Shown: in pieces, positions 10,530 to 19,356 of the stretch | How positions within the stretch are numbered: position 1 is the first letter of the stretch | Layout: each line of letters opens with the position of its first letter | Source of the DNA: Streptomyces sp. NBC_01788 | GTDB taxonomy: Bacteria > Actinomycetota > Actinomycetes > Streptomycetales > Streptomycetaceae | DNA length: 64,000 nt | Assembly (NCBI RefSeq): GCF_035917575.1 | Contig: NZ_CP109090.1 | Coordinates: forward strand, 3,720,001-3,784,000 | Reading direction: 5' to 3' | Made by a program: the position numbers and the translations under genes | Notes under the pieces: model-generated | The model's database searches: none | What the model was told of the DNA's origin: nothing | Seen by the model: the letters and a program-made list of their open reading frames with translations, nothing else

Positions 10530-10934
10530 TCAGAGGAGGCCGACGACCTTCCGCGGCCTGATCCGTACGATCACGCGCTCGGCGTCCTGCGCCGAGGAGG
10601 GGTTGAACTCGGCGTACTTCTTGCCGGTGTACTTCATGGACAGCTCGTCGATGAGCTGCCGGCCGCCCGCGGTGGTCGTCTCCACGGTGCCGCGGATCTC
10701 GGCGTACTCATAGGGCGATTCGGGGTCCTGGACGACGACGCTCACGCGGGCGTCGCGGTCGAGGTTCTTCTTCTTGCGGCGGTCCACGGTGGTGGAGACG
10801 AGGACGTCGTCGCCGTCCCGCTTCGCCCACACCGGGGACATCTGCGGGCTGCCGTCGGGCTGGATCGTGCCGAGGATGACGAAGACGGGACCGTCGAGCA
10901 GTGACTTGAGCCGGTCGGGCAGGGCGGCGGACAT
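10530..10934 (-). CDS. PPOX-class split-barrel oxidoreductase (F420- or FMN-dependent)
   Basis: 134-residue single-domain protein of the pyridoxamine 5'-phosphate oxidase-like fold. Visible motifs are GTIQPDGSPQMSPVWAKRDGD and RKKKNLDRDARVSVVV, typical of the short actinobacterial F420H2-dependent reductases, so F420 is the likelier cofactor (inference). Substrate unknown. GGAGGTCCCCC precedes the ATG at 10934. It lies between cysS and ispF but leaves gaps of about 100 bp on each side. Confidence 0.8.
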   Translation of the reverse strand: MSAALPDRLKSLLDGPVFVILGTIQPDGSPQMSPVWAKRDGDDVLVSTTVDRRKKKNLDRDARVSVVVQDPESPYEYAEIRGTVETTTAGGRQLIDELSMKYTGKKYAEFNPSSAQDAERVIVRIRPRKVVGLL

Positions 10935-11033
10935 GGGGGACCTCCGTGAACCTGGTCGCGCGTCGGGTGCCCGCGTCGGGGGCGGGTGCGTACGCGTCGG
11001 GGACGAGGCGTACGCGGGTACCCTCGCACGCCG

Positions 11034-11528
11034 TCAGTCCACTCGCACCACGAGCGCCGTGGCCACCGCCATCAGCCCCTCGCCCCGGCCGGGGAAGCCG
11101 AGCCCGTCGGTCGTCGCGCCGGAGACGGTGACCGGTGCCCCGGCCGCCTCGGACAGGACCTTCTGGGCCTCGTCCCGGCGTTTGCCGATCTTCGGCCGGG
11201 GGCCGACGACCTGCACCGCGACGTTCCCGATCCGGAAGCCCGCCGCGCGGACGATCCGCGCGGCCTCCGCCAGCAGGGTGACCCCCGGAGCGCCCGACCA
11301 CTCGGGGCGCCCGGTGCCGAAGTGCTGCCCGAGGTCGCCGAGGCCGGCGGCCGAGAGCAGCGCGTTGCACGCGGCGTGCGCGACGACGTCGGCGTCGGAG
11401 TGCCCGGCCAGTCCCGGGCCCTCGCCCTCCCACTTCAGGCCCGCGCACCACAACTCGCGGCCCTCCTCGAAAGCGTGGATGTCGGTGCCGATGCCGACCT
11501 GGGGAAGCAGGGGCGCGTCAGAAGCCAT
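11034..11528 (-). CDS. ispF: 2-C-methyl-D-erythritol 2,4-cyclodiphosphate synthase
   Basis: MEP-pathway enzyme that cyclises CDP-methylerythritol 2-phosphate to MEcPP with release of CMP, on the route to isoprenoids. The 164-residue protein shows the metal-binding [12 protein letters not shown] (Asp and His), [30 protein letters not shown], and the C-terminal [14 protein letters not shown] motif. Its start overlaps the 3' end of ispD by 11 bp, so the pair is translationally coupled, as is common in actinobacteria. Confidence 0.96.
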   Translation of the reverse strand: MASDAPLLPQVGIGTDIHAFEEGRELWCAGLKWEGEGPGLAGHSDADVVAHAACNALLSAAGLGDLGQHFGTGRPEWSGAPGVTLLAEAARIVRAAGFRIGNVAVQVVGPRPKIGKRRDEAQKVLSEAAGAPVTVSGATTDGLGFPGRGEGLMAVATALVVRVD

Positions 11529-12282
11529 CGTTCAGCCTCCGCCGGGCCAGGACCGCCTCCGCGAGGACCAGGTCGAGCGGGCGGGTGACCTTGAAGGCCT
11601 CCTCGTGGCCGGGCACGACCACGACCCTCTCGCCGAGCTGCTCGACCATGCTCGCGTCGTCGGTGACGTCGTCGGTGACGGTCTCGTGGGCGCGGACCAG
11701 CGTCGCCCGGTCGAAGCCCTGCGGGGTCTGCACGGCCCGCAGCAGCGACCGGTCGGGCGTGGCCACCACCGGCTCGGGCCCGCCGGGCTCCGCCGCGGGC
11801 TCGACCTGCTTGACGGTGTCGGCGAGCGGCAGCGCCGGCACGACGGCGGACGCCCCGGCCCGCACGGCCTCGATCACCGCGTCCACGGTGTCCACCGGCA
11901 CCAGCGGACGGGCCGCGTCGTGCACGAGGACGATGTCGTGGCCCGGCGGCAGCGCGTCCAGGCCGAGCCCGACCGACTCCTGGCGGCTCTCGCCGCCCGG
12001 CACGACGAGGAAGTCCGTGCGCTCGGGCAGCGCGTGCGCGTCGAGGAGCGACTTGACCTCGGCGGCGCCGTCGGGCGGGGCCACGACGACGACGAGACCG
12101 ACCGCCCGGGAGGCGGCCATGGCCCGCACGGCGTGGATGAGCATGGGCGTGCCGCTCAGCGCGCGCAGCGCCTTGGGGGCGCCTGGGCCGAGGCGTACGC
12201 CCCGGCCGGCGGCCGGAATCACGGCGGCGACGGGGGCTCCCGGCCTGCCGCCTGCGGACGAGGGACGCGATTCGTCAGACAT
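11518..12282 (-). CDS. ispD: 2-C-methyl-D-erythritol 4-phosphate cytidylyltransferase
   Basis: Transfers CMP from CTP to methylerythritol 4-phosphate. 254 residues with the nucleotide-binding [21 protein letters not shown] near residue 20, [12 protein letters not shown], and [18 protein letters not shown] near the C-terminus. ATG 12282 (MSDESRPSS) is chosen over the longer frame (to 12552), whose extension runs through a dispersed repeat. Directly upstream of ispF. The CarD gene lies 311 bp further upstream on the same strand, as in mycobacteria. Confidence 0.95.
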   Translation of the reverse strand: MSDESRPSSAGGRPGAPVAAVIPAAGRGVRLGPGAPKALRALSGTPMLIHAVRAMAASRAVGLVVVVAPPDGAAEVKSLLDAHALPERTDFLVVPGGESRQESVGLGLDALPPGHDIVLVHDAARPLVPVDTVDAVIEAVRAGASAVVPALPLADTVKQVEPAAEPGGPEPVVATPDRSLLRAVQTPQGFDRATLVRAHETVTDDVTDDASMVEQLGERVVVVPGHEEAFKVTRPLDLVLAEAVLARRRLNDGF

Positions 12283-12593
12283 GGTTCCTGTCAGGTTTGT
12301 GTGGCGGCCCGGCGTGGGTATGGCCTGGGGGAGCATCCCCCTTGCTCGCAGAGCCCGGGGGGAGTGCCGGGCGCACGGCCTCGACCGGACCCTTCCGTGA
12401 CACTGGTCGAGCCGACTGCCCGGGCCCGGCACACAGTATCGGGGGGAACCTCTCCCGCCGTACGGCATGGAGGAGACCCGCGCGGGCCCGCGCGGGTACG
12501 AACATGCCGCAGCGCCCGGCGACGTAAAACGCGCCATCGGGCACCGCGGCATTTTCTGTGCTGAACTGAGGCGGGTGTGACGGTCGCCTCGCG
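12283..12593. other. Intergenic region between ispD and carD
   Basis: Apart from a dispersed inverted repeat (12325-12370), which could terminate the carD transcript or fold in the ispD leader, no gene or tRNA is seen. Confidence 0.5.
12325..12370. repeat. Streptomyces dispersed GC-rich inverted repeat
   Basis: CTGGGGGAGCATCCCCC followed by TTGCTCGCAGAGCCCGGGGGGAG is of the same general type as the copies near 5888 and 35591: runs of G or C bracketing a GCTCG/CGAGC core. It is noncoding here. Confidence 0.5.
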
Positions 12594-13076
12594 TCAGGAC
12601 GCGAGAACCTCGTCGAGCAGGGCCTCGGCCTTGTCCTCGTTGGTGTTCTCCGCGAGGGCGAGCTCGCTCACCAGGATCTGGCGGGCCTTGGCGAGCATGC
12701 GCTTCTCACCGGCGGAGAGTCCGCGCTCGCGCTCGCGACGCCACAGGTCACGTACTACTTCCGCGACCTTGATGACATCGCCGGAGGCGAGCTTCTCCAG
12801 ATTTGCCTTGTAGCGACGCGACCAGTTCGTGGGCTCCTCGGCGTACGGAGCACGCAGGACCTCGAAGACCCGGTCCAGCCCGTCCTGACCGACCACATCA
12901 CGCACGCCGACGAACTCCGCATTGTCCGCTGGCACACGCACCGTCAGGTCACCCTGGGCGACCTTCAGCACCAAGTAGGTCTTGTCCACGCCTTTGATCT
13001 GGCGAGTTTCGATAGCCTCGATCAGCGCGGCCCCGTGATGGGGATAGACCACGGTGTCGCCAACCTTGAACGTCAT
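12594..13076 (-). CDS. carD: CarD-family RNA polymerase-binding transcription factor
   Basis: Global regulator that binds the RNA polymerase beta subunit and stabilises open promoter complexes, acting mainly at stable RNA promoters in mycobacteria. The 160-residue protein has the N-terminal Tudor-like RNAP-interaction domain ([23 protein letters not shown]) and the C-terminal helical DNA-binding domain, including the conserved [13 protein letters not shown] tryptophan region. GGAAGGGG lies 10 bases before the ATG. A weak promoter can be proposed at TTCAGA-N17-TACCCT (13105-13133, minus strand). Confidence 0.93.
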   Translation of the reverse strand: MTFKVGDTVVYPHHGAALIEAIETRQIKGVDKTYLVLKVAQGDLTVRVPADNAEFVGVRDVVGQDGLDRVFEVLRAPYAEEPTNWSRRYKANLEKLASGDVIKVAEVVRDLWRRERERGLSAGEKRMLAKARQILVSELALAENTNEDKAEALLDEVLAS

Positions 13077-13788
13077 GTGACAGGTACCCCTTCCGTGGCT
13101 ATCCAGGGTAACACGGATACGGCGTCTTCTGAATGGCGTTTTCGCAGGTCAGGGCATATCTCGGGGCTTGACAACAGCAACGGGGACGTGCTTCGGAAGG
13201 GTCCCGGAGGTCAAGAGGAAGCGGGTATTCGCAGGTCGGAGGGGCTCCGCGTGTGGGCCGAAACGCGTACGTTACACACATCCGGCACCCCGTCCAAACG
13301 GCTGAACATCCCGTTTTGTCTGGTTCCAAGCGCTCGACTTCCGCTACTCCGTTCGGTGCTTCCCAGCCGTCTCCAAGACGAATCCGGAATTGATCACGCC
13401 GTTCGTCCCATCCACCGGACGGGCGGCCGTTGATCAATTCCCACCCCCGGCGCGCATTCCTTCACCGGAAATCCCCAGCAGGCCGATGACGCGCTATGAG
13501 CGGGCTATGCGGGTGGCGGTAATGGGAAAGGCGGACAGCCGCGCGGCCAATGCGCGGGTGCCCGTACGGATCCGGCCGCCCGGCGGAACGGACCCGGTCC
13601 GCCGACCGGTTACGGCCGCCCGGACGGCTGCGCCGTGGGGGAAGCGGGGTGTGGCGCGGGGCACAGGGGGCGGGTCGGGTGCGGGCCTGCGGGAACGGCT
13701 CGATAACCTATGGCCGCTGACAGACGCTTAGGGCGGCTTTATAAGGGAGCCGTCCTGTTCCGCCCACGTTCAAGGAGTTGCCGCCGCC
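13077..13788. other. 712-bp intergenic region between divergent carD and lipoprotein gene
   Basis: No gene with a ribosome-binding site or recognisable product is seen; the open frames here have poor codon structure. The region must contain the carD promoter (left) and the lipoprotein promoter (right; TTATAAGGGAG near 13738-13748). Its length is unusual for this gene-dense window, so a small RNA or a long 5' leader is possible but not shown. Confidence 0.5.
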
Positions 13789-14460
13789 GTGAGCAGCAGC
13801 CTTCGACGCGGCGCCCTCGCCGCCGCCGCCATCGCGTTCTCGCTCGCCTCGCTCGCCGCGTGCGGCGCCGGCAACGATGCCCAGACGCTCCAGATCCACC
13901 CCGACAACGCGGCCACGACGGTCGGCACGATCAAGGTCCAGAACGCGGTGGTCGTCACCCAGCCCGGCGTCCAGACCAAGGGCCCGGCCGTGATCATCGC
14001 GACGCTGTTCAACAGCGGCACGACGGACGAGACGCTGGACGCGATCCGTGTCGACGGCGACGGCTCCGCCCAGCTCACCGCGGCGCAGGGCGGCGGCAAG
14101 GTGATCGTCCCCGCGCACGGTTCCGTGATCCTCGGCGGCAAGGGCAACGCCTCCGCCGCGCTGACCAACCCGGGCCCGGTGCTCAAGGACGGCAACGCGC
14201 AGAAGGTCACCTTCACCTTCAGCAAGACCGGTGACGTGAGCCTGCGCCCCTTCGTGGTCCCGGCCGAGGGCTACTTCGACAAGTGGGGCCCGAGCAACAT
14301 CCCGGCGGCCCCCGGCGAGCCGGCCGCGTCCCACTCCCCCGCGGGCAAGCGGTCCAAGTCGCCGTCGGACGCGCCGTCCGAGTCGGCCTCCGCGTCGGAG
14401 GGCGCCGACGCCGCCGCGACGCCCAGCGACTCGGCCTCGCAGTCGGCGGCCGGTCACTGA
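13789..14460 (+). CDS. Secreted lipoprotein, cupredoxin/PCuAC-like fold suspected
   Basis: 223 residues. The lipoprotein signal peptide ends in lipobox LASLAAC (Cys25). The mature part has a beta-rich segment (VQNAVVVTQPG... AVIIATLFNSGTTDETLDAI) reminiscent of copper-chaperone-like lipoproteins, but no Met/His copper site is visible, so this is only a fold-level guess. The Ser/Ala/Asp-rich tail (about residues 180-223) is low complexity. GTG start with AAGGAG at 13771-13776. It is convergent with phoP across a very strong terminator, the conserved neighbourhood of Streptomyces phoRP. Confidence 0.82.
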   Translation: MSSSLRRGALAAAAIAFSLASLAACGAGNDAQTLQIHPDNAATTVGTIKVQNAVVVTQPGVQTKGPAVIIATLFNSGTTDETLDAIRVDGDGSAQLTAAQGGGKVIVPAHGSVILGGKGNASAALTNPGPVLKDGNAQKVTFTFSKTGDVSLRPFVVPAEGYFDKWGPSNIPAAPGEPAASHSPAGKRSKSPSDAPSESASASEGADAAATPSDSASQSAAGH

Positions 14461-14472
14461 GACCCGCTCCCG

Positions 14473-14523
14473 CATGCGACAAGGGCGGCACCCTCTCCAC
14501 GAGGGTGCCGCCCTTGTCGCATG
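14473..14523. terminator. Very strong bidirectional terminator, lipoprotein / phoP
   Basis: A 23-bp perfect stem (CATGCGACAAGGGCGGCACC... ) encloses a 5-base loop (TCCAC). It lies between the convergent lipoprotein gene (stop 14460) and phoP (stop 14568), so it can insulate both. Confidence 0.9.
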
Positions 14524-14567
14524 TCGCGGCGGCAGGGACCGGTGCGTGCGGCGCGGCCCGCGCCGGT

Positions 14568-15248
14568 CTACGGCTCGAACTTGTAACCGAGCCCCCGGAC
14601 CGTCACCAGATAGCGCGGGGCGCCCGGGTCCGGCTCGATCTTCGCGCGCAGGCGCTTGACGTGGACGTCCAGCGTCTTGGTGTCGCCCACGTAGTCGGCA
14701 CCCCAGACGCGGTCGATGAGCTGCATCCGGGTCAGGACCCGGCCGGCGTTGCGCAGCAGCATCTCCAGCAGGTCGAACTCCTTGAGCGGGAGGTCGACCT
14801 TGGAGCCGGAGACCGTGACGACGTGCCGGTCGACGTCCATACGGACCGGCCCGGCCTCCAGGGCCGCCGGAGTGACCTCCTCCGGCTCACCGCGCCGGCG
14901 CAGCACCGCGCGGATGCGGGCGACCAGCTCGCGGGAGGAGAACGGCTTGGTGACGTAGTCGTCCGCGCCTATCTCCAGGCCGACGACCTTGTCGATCTCG
15001 CTGTCCTTGGCGGTCACCATGATCACGGGAACGTTGGAGCGGCCGCGGAGCTGACGGCACACCTCCGTGCCGGGCAGGCCCGGCAGCATCAGATCGAGGA
15101 GGACGAGGTCGGCGCCGTTGCGCTCGAACTCGTCGAGTCCGTCGGGCCCGGTGGCCGCGACGGCGACCTCGAAGCCCTCCTTGCGGAGCATGTACGAAAG
15201 GGCGTCGGAGAAGGACTCCTCGTCCTCGACGACGAGCACTCGGGTCAC
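14568..15248 (-). CDS. phoP: Phosphate response regulator PhoP (OmpR family)
   Basis: Master regulator of phosphate starvation, also linked to secondary metabolism in Streptomyces. 226 residues: receiver domain with acidic pocket (VVEDE) and phospho-acceptor Asp52 (LLDLMLPG), switch Lys in VTKPFSSREL, and a C-terminal winged-helix domain (LPLKEFDLLEMLLRNAGRVLTR... DVHVKRLRAKIE... GLGYKF). The GTG start overlaps the phoR stop in a 4-base overlap, so it is coupled to the kinase gene. The adjacent PhoR, PhoU and PHO box confirm identity over other OmpR members. Confidence 0.97.
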   Translation of the reverse strand: MTRVLVVEDEESFSDALSYMLRKEGFEVAVAATGPDGLDEFERNGADLVLLDLMLPGLPGTEVCRQLRGRSNVPVIMVTAKDSEIDKVVGLEIGADDYVTKPFSSRELVARIRAVLRRRGEPEEVTPAALEAGPVRMDVDRHVVTVSGSKVDLPLKEFDLLEMLLRNAGRVLTRMQLIDRVWGADYVGDTKTLDVHVKRLRAKIEPDPGAPRYLVTVRGLGYKFEP

Positions 15249-16510
15249 GGAAGGACCTCCGGGGCGGGAAGCGGTTCGTAAGGGGATTGTTCGTTGACTG
15301 CCTGCCCGGCCTCCTCGTCGAGGGCGGGATGCTGCTGTGCGCGGTCGCGGGCCTCTCGGGCCACGGCCGCCTCCGGCAACCGCAGTGTGAAGGTGGAGCC
15401 CTGTCCCTCGGCGCTCCACAGAGTGATCTCCCCGCCGTGCGAGGCGACCACGTGCTTCACGATCGCCAGACCCAGGCCGGTGCCCCCCGTGGCACGCGAC
15501 CGGGCCGGGTCGACGCGGTAGAAGCGCTCGAAGATGCGCTCCTTGTCCTTGTCCGAGATGCCGATGCCCTGGTCGGTGACGGCGATCTCGATGAGGTCCC
15601 CGCCGGGCACCCGCACCCGGCGGGCGGCGATGCCGACGCGGGTGCGGGACGGGGAGTAGTTGACGGCGTTCTCCACGAGGTTGCCGAGCGCCGCGGCGAG
15701 CTGGCCCCGGTTGCCCCACACCCGCAGGTCGGCGGTGCCTCCGGCGGCCATCGTGATCTGCTTGGTCCCGGCCTGGTGGCGGCAGCGGTCGACGGCCTCG
15801 GCCACCAGCTCGTCCACCCGGACCGGCTCGGCGTCCTCCAGCGGGTCGTCGTTCTGCACCCGGGAGAGGTCGATGAGCTCCTGCACCAGGTTGGTGAGCC
15901 GGGTCGCCTCGATCTGCATGCGCCCGGCGAAGCGCTCCACGGCCTCCGGGTCGTCGGAGGCGTCCATGACGGCCTCGGACAACAGGGAGAGCGCGCCGAC
16001 CGGGGTCTTCAGCTCGTGGCTCACATTGGCGACGAAGTCGCGTCGTACGGCCTCGATGCGGCGGGCCTCGGTCAGGTCCTCCACCAGGAGCAGCACCAGC
16101 CGGGAGCCCAGCGGCGCGACGCGCGCGGAGACGGCGAGGGCCTCGCCGCGTCCGGTGCCGCGCCGCGGCAGGTCCAGCTCGACCTGCCGTATCTCTCCGT
16201 CCCTCCGGGTGTCCCGGGCCATCTGGAGCATCGGCTCCACGGCCAGCGTGCCGCCGCGGACCAGTCCGAGGGCGTAGGCTGCCGAGCTGGCCTTGACCAC
16301 GGCGTCGGCCTCGTCGAGGACGACCGCCGAGGAGCGCAGTACGGAGAGGACGGTGTCCACACCCGGTGGCAGGACCGGGTCGGTGTGCAGGGAAGTACGG
16401 GTCGGGCGCCTCTGCTCGCGCTCGCTCCAGCGGAACGCCAGCATGGCGATGACGCCGGTGAGCACTCCGGCGATCGCTGCCGCTGCGGCGACCGCCGCGT
16501 TCACGTCCAT
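15245..16510 (-). CDS. phoR: Phosphate sensor histidine kinase PhoR (SenX3-like)
   Basis: Membrane sensor kinase partner of PhoP. 421 residues: one N-terminal transmembrane segment (about residues 5-26), a PAS-like region (about 50-150), and a dimerisation/phospho-acceptor domain with His165 (NVSHELKTPVG). The catalytic domain has the N-box (NLVENAVNYSP), G1 (VTDQGIGI) and G2 (GGTGLGLAIVKHV). ATG 16510 is preferred; an in-frame upstream extension has no family similarity. The order phoR then phoP, divergent from phoU, is the classical Streptomyces arrangement. Confidence 0.96.
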   Translation of the reverse strand: MDVNAAVAAAAAIAGVLTGVIAMLAFRWSEREQRRPTRTSLHTDPVLPPGVDTVLSVLRSSAVVLDEADAVVKASSAAYALGLVRGGTLAVEPMLQMARDTRRDGEIRQVELDLPRRGTGRGEALAVSARVAPLGSRLVLLLVEDLTEARRIEAVRRDFVANVSHELKTPVGALSLLSEAVMDASDDPEAVERFAGRMQIEATRLTNLVQELIDLSRVQNDDPLEDAEPVRVDELVAEAVDRCRHQAGTKQITMAAGGTADLRVWGNRGQLAAALGNLVENAVNYSPSRTRVGIAARRVRVPGGDLIEIAVTDQGIGISDKDKERIFERFYRVDPARSRATGGTGLGLAIVKHVVASHGGEITLWSAEGQGSTFTLRLPEAAVAREARDRAQQHPALDEEAGQAVNEQSPYEPLPAPEVLP

Positions 16511-16600
16511 GCGTCGTTCACGTCCATGCGTCCAGGTTAGGCACGGGACAGGACCGGACCACAGCCGTCCAGGTGCGACCTCGGACACTCGTCGCCCAGA

Positions 16601-16633
16601 GTTCACCTTGCAGCCAGGGATGGTTCATTTGGG
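16601..16633. promoter_or_regulatory. PHO box (PhoP operator) between phoR and phoU
   Basis: Three contiguous 11-bp units, GTTCACCTTGC, AGCCAGGGATG and GTTCATTTGGG. The first and third match the Streptomyces PhoP direct-repeat unit G(G/T)TCAYYYR(G/C)G and lie exactly 22 bp apart. It sits in the divergent phoRP/phoU control region, where PhoP is known to act on both. Confidence 0.88.
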
Positions 16634-16764
16634 GTGACGGAAACGGACGCGTACGGCCCGGACCGTGGGAGCGTGGGGTTCGCACCCCAGGCTCCGCCGC
16701 GGCCCCAGGCCCCGGAAAAACCCCTACGAACCCCCTGAACGACGACGCACGAGAGGGAACCCTG

Positions 16765-17454
16765 ATGCGGGACGCGTACCACGAGGAACTTGACTCGATC
16801 GGCGACGGTCTGGTGGAGATGGCCCGGCTGGTCGGGTCGGCGATCGGGCGCGCCACGACCGCCATCCTGGACTCCGATCTGAAGCTGGCCGAGAGCGTGA
16901 TCGAGGCCGACCAGCGGGTCGACGAAATCCAGCACGACCTGGAGGCCCGGGCGATAGCCCTGCTGGCCAGGCAGCAGCCGGTGGCGACGGATCTCAGGAT
17001 CGTCGTGACGTCCCTGCGGATGTCCGCCGACCTGGAGCGTTCGGGCGACCTGGCCCAGCACGTGGCCAAGCTCGCCCGGCTGCGCTTCCCGCAGCGCGCG
17101 GTCCCGCAGGACCTGCACGCCACCATCCTGGAGATGGGACAGCTGGCCCAGCGCCTGATGGCGAAGGCGGCCGAGGTGATCGTGACCAAGGACGTCGACC
17201 TGGCCCTCCAGCTGGAGCAGGACGACGACGAGATGGACCTGCTGCACCGCACCCTCTTCACGCACCTGATCGACGACCGCTGGCAGCACGGCATCGAGAC
17301 GGCCGTGGACGTCACCCTGCTCGGCCGCTACTACGAGCGGTACGCCGACCACGCGGTCGCGGTCGCCAAGCGGGTGGTGTACCTGGTGACCGGCGAGCAC
17401 GCGGACGAACTCCAGCAGGACATCAAGCCGGTGACGGGGGTGGAGGGGGCCTGA
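16765..17454 (+). CDS. phoU: Phosphate signalling regulator PhoU
   Basis: 229-residue all-helical protein made of two PhoU three-helix bundles, with metal-binding motifs ExxxD-type in each (DLERSGDLAQHVAKLAR and YYERYADHAVAVAKRV). It couples the state of the Pst phosphate importer to PhoR, keeping the kinase off when phosphate is sufficient. ATG 16765 follows GAGAGGGAAC; the longer in-frame extension to 16573 crosses the PHO box and is rejected. No pst genes are present in the window. Confidence 0.95.
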   Translation: MRDAYHEELDSIGDGLVEMARLVGSAIGRATTAILDSDLKLAESVIEADQRVDEIQHDLEARAIALLARQQPVATDLRIVVTSLRMSADLERSGDLAQHVAKLARLRFPQRAVPQDLHATILEMGQLAQRLMAKAAEVIVTKDVDLALQLEQDDDEMDLLHRTLFTHLIDDRWQHGIETAVDVTLLGRYYERYADHAVAVAKRVVYLVTGEHADELQQDIKPVTGVEGA

Positions 17455-17472
17455 CGGCCGGGGCGCCGGAGT

Positions 17473-17545
17473 GCTGGGGCTCTGCGACGCCGCAGGTGCC
17501 AGGGCGCTGGGGCTCTACGACGCCGCAGGCGCCGGGACGCTGAGG
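17473..17545. repeat. 33-bp tandem repeat, about two and a half copies
   Basis: The segment GCTGGGGCTCTRCGACGCCG recurs at 17473 and 17506 and in degenerate form at 17539, giving a 33-bp period. It lies between phoU and the Cys-rich small gene. On the minus strand the period keeps frame, but no start signal supports a gene there. Confidence 0.6.
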
Positions 17546-17629
17546 CGCGTACGAGCCACCGTGCGCCGTTGATGCGCCCAGGGCAGCGGGCATGAAATGG
17601 GCAAAGGCACCAGTCTCGAGGAGGGACCC

Positions 17630-17785
17630 ATGGCCGAATCCCCCAGCACCACGCCCGACCCCACGCAGGAACGCGAGACCGAGCAGCCCGCCGAGATCAA
17701 GAGCCTCCCGCTCTTCGGCGCCTGCGGCTGCGGCTCGGGCTGCGGCTGCGGCTGCCAGTCGGGCGGCCCCTGCCAGTGCGGCTGA
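17630..17785 (+). CDS. Cys-rich 51-residue protein
   Basis: The N-terminal half is acidic and polar (residues 1-25); the C-terminal half carries seven cysteines in a Gly-rich block at positions 32, 34, 38, 40, 42, 48 and 50, spaced CxC, CxCxC and CxC. That spacing suggests metal binding, as in metallothionein-like proteins, but no family was recognised. ATG 17630 follows a strong GAGGAGGGA; an in-frame start at 17597 is possible but weaker. It may be co-transcribed with phoU (175-bp gap) or have its own promoter, and a terminator follows. Confidence 0.75.
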   Translation: MAESPSTTPDPTQERETEQPAEIKSLPLFGACGCGSGCGCGCQSGGPCQCG

Positions 17786-17847
17786 CGGGCCGCCGCCCAC
17801 CGAGTTCGTCCACAACCGCACCACGGCGCAGGCCGCCGCGGTGATCG

Positions 17848-17878
17848 CAGGGCCCCGGTACTCCACCGGGGCCCTGCG
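17848..17878 (+). terminator. Terminator after the Cys-rich gene
   Basis: 13-bp perfect stem (GCAGGGCCCCGGT with its complement) and a 5-base loop, 62 bp after the stop. Confidence 0.75.
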
Positions 17879-18246
17879 GCGTATGTACGGGTGCCGTACG
17901 TACGGGCGCCGGTACGGGTGGCCGGCTGTTACCCACGGGGGAGTGACGGGCGCGCGGCGGCCGGGGTGGCGTGCCATGGCGAGCGCGCACGGGGGCTCAG
18001 TGCCCGCAAGGACCTTCCCGCCGACGGGCCGTCAACCGCTCGTGTTCGGCGCCTGAATGAGCCCTACAGTCAACCGTCACGGAAATATGGGCACTCTGTA
18101 ACACCGGTCGGGAATCACCCCCATGTCCCGGAATCGACGGACAAGGTATGAGGGCGCGGCCAGCCGGCCGCCACCGTACAGCGCACACCTTCCCGCGCGG
18201 CTCGTCCCCGCGGGCGGAGTGTGCTCGCACCAAGCAGGGAGAGCCT

Positions 18247-18813
18247 GTGTCCGTTTCCGTTTCTGTGACCGCTCGTCGTCTGGCCGCCGCGGCCGCCGTT
18301 GCCGGAGCACTGGTCGGTACGGCGACGCTGCCGGCGTCCGCAGCCGACCACGCCCCGCGCTCGCACCGCGAGAACGTGGTGATCAGCGGCGTGCACCTCG
18401 GCTCCGAGGGCCGCGACCACCGCTCCAACCGCGCCCTGAACGAGGAGTGGGTGGCGATCACGAACAACAGCCGCCAGAACGCCAATCTGAGCGGCTGGAC
18501 GCTGTCCGACAAGCACGGCCACACCTACACCTTCCGTCACTTCCGGCTCAACGGCCGCGCCACGGTCCGGGTCCACACCGGTATCGGCCGCGACAGCCGC
18601 ACGGACCTGTTCCAGGACCGCCGCAACGAGATCTGGGACCGCCGCGACACCGCCACCCTGCGCAACGAGCGGGGCCGCGTGGTGGACATCACCACCTGGA
18701 ACGACACCCGTCGCGACGACCGTGACCCCCGCGACCCCCGCGACACCCCCCGCGACAACCACCATGACCGCGACAACCACCACGACCGCGACAACCGCGG
18801 CGGCCGCCACTGA
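18247..18813 (+). CDS. Secreted lamin-tail-domain (LTD) protein
   Basis: 188 residues. A signal peptide (RRLAAAAAVAGALVGTATLPASA) is followed by an immunoglobulin-like LTD domain with landmark ALNEEWVAITNNSRQNANLSGWTLSD. The tail is a degenerate Arg/Asp/His repeat (DPRDPRDTPRDNHHDRDNHH) of unknown role. LTDs are extracellular adhesion or accessory modules in bacteria. The GTG at 18247 follows AGGGAGA; upstream in-frame ATG 18148 would bury the signal peptide 33 residues in, so it is rejected. Confidence 0.82.
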   Translation: MSVSVSVTARRLAAAAAVAGALVGTATLPASAADHAPRSHRENVVISGVHLGSEGRDHRSNRALNEEWVAITNNSRQNANLSGWTLSDKHGHTYTFRHFRLNGRATVRVHTGIGRDSRTDLFQDRRNEIWDRRDTATLRNERGRVVDITTWNDTRRDDRDPRDPRDTPRDNHHDRDNHHDRDNRGGRH

Positions 18814-18832
18814 CACCAGGCACACCCCTGCG

Positions 18833-18867
18833 GCCCCCTGCCGGCGGATTTCCCGCCGGCAGGGGGC
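18833..18867. terminator. Terminator between LTD gene and convergent minus-strand gene
   Basis: 15-bp perfect stem (GCCCCCTGCCGGCGG with its complement), 5-base loop ATTTC, placed 20 bp after the LTD stop and 28 bp from the convergent stop at 18895. Confidence 0.8.
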
Positions 18868-18894
18868 GTCGTCGTGCGGGCGCAGGTCAGCCCC

Positions 18895-19356
18895 TCAACA
18901 CCACTGCGAACCCGCGTGGTCCGCGACGATCGCCACCTGGAGCAGACCGTCGTCGGGACCCTCTATGCCCAGGTAGGCGGTCGTCCCACCCATCGACTTG
19001 GTGAAACAACCGGGCACCGTTCCCCCCTTGGCGGCGCTCCTCGGCCGCCAGCCGTCCGCCCGGGCGGCCTCCCGATAGTGGGCCAGGGCACCCTCGGAGG
19101 ACCCGCCGTACCGGTACTCCGCACCGACGACCACGAAGCGATCGTCGTCGTCACAACTCCGGTACCGGCCCGTGGGATCAGCCCCTTCCGGTGCCGTACC
19201 CAGCACCGCCGCACCCGCCATGACCTCGGCAAGCCGGTCCTCGTCCGCGCCACAGCCATAGGAGGTCAGGAAGTACACCGCGGGCAACCCCACCACCAAC
19301 AACCCCAGAACAGCCACGAAAGCAACCGGCCAATACCCCACCCGACTTCTCTCCAT
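18895..19356 (-). CDS. Membrane-anchored extracytoplasmic protein, unknown function
   Basis: 153 residues: one N-terminal transmembrane segment (YWPVAFVAVLGLLVVGLPAVYFL, about residues 8-30), then an exported domain with Cys residues about 35, 66, 121 and 153 (the last residue), probably disulfide-bonded. No family recognised. ATG 19356 is chosen because the hydrophobic segment starts right after it; TAGCGT lies 8 bases upstream and no ribosome-binding site is seen, so it may be leaderless. Divergent from the FG-GAP protein gene. Confidence 0.7.
   Translation of the reverse strand: MERSRVGYWPVAFVAVLGLLVVGLPAVYFLTSYGCGADEDRLAEVMAGAAVLGTAPEGADPTGRYRSCDDDDRFVVVGAEYRYGGSSEGALAHYREAARADGWRPRSAAKGGTVPGCFTKSMGGTTAYLGIEGPDDGLLQVAIVADHAGSQWC

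Noticed and set aside
13390..13731. 113-codon plus-strand frame between carD and the lipoprotein gene
   Set aside because: No ribosome-binding site, Pro/Arg/Ala-rich composition and no recognisable domain.
17423..17977. Minus-strand open frame of 184 codons with 11-residue repeats
   Set aside because: It is antisense to the Cys-rich gene and the terminator, lacks a start signal, and its repeats follow from the 33-bp DNA repeat.
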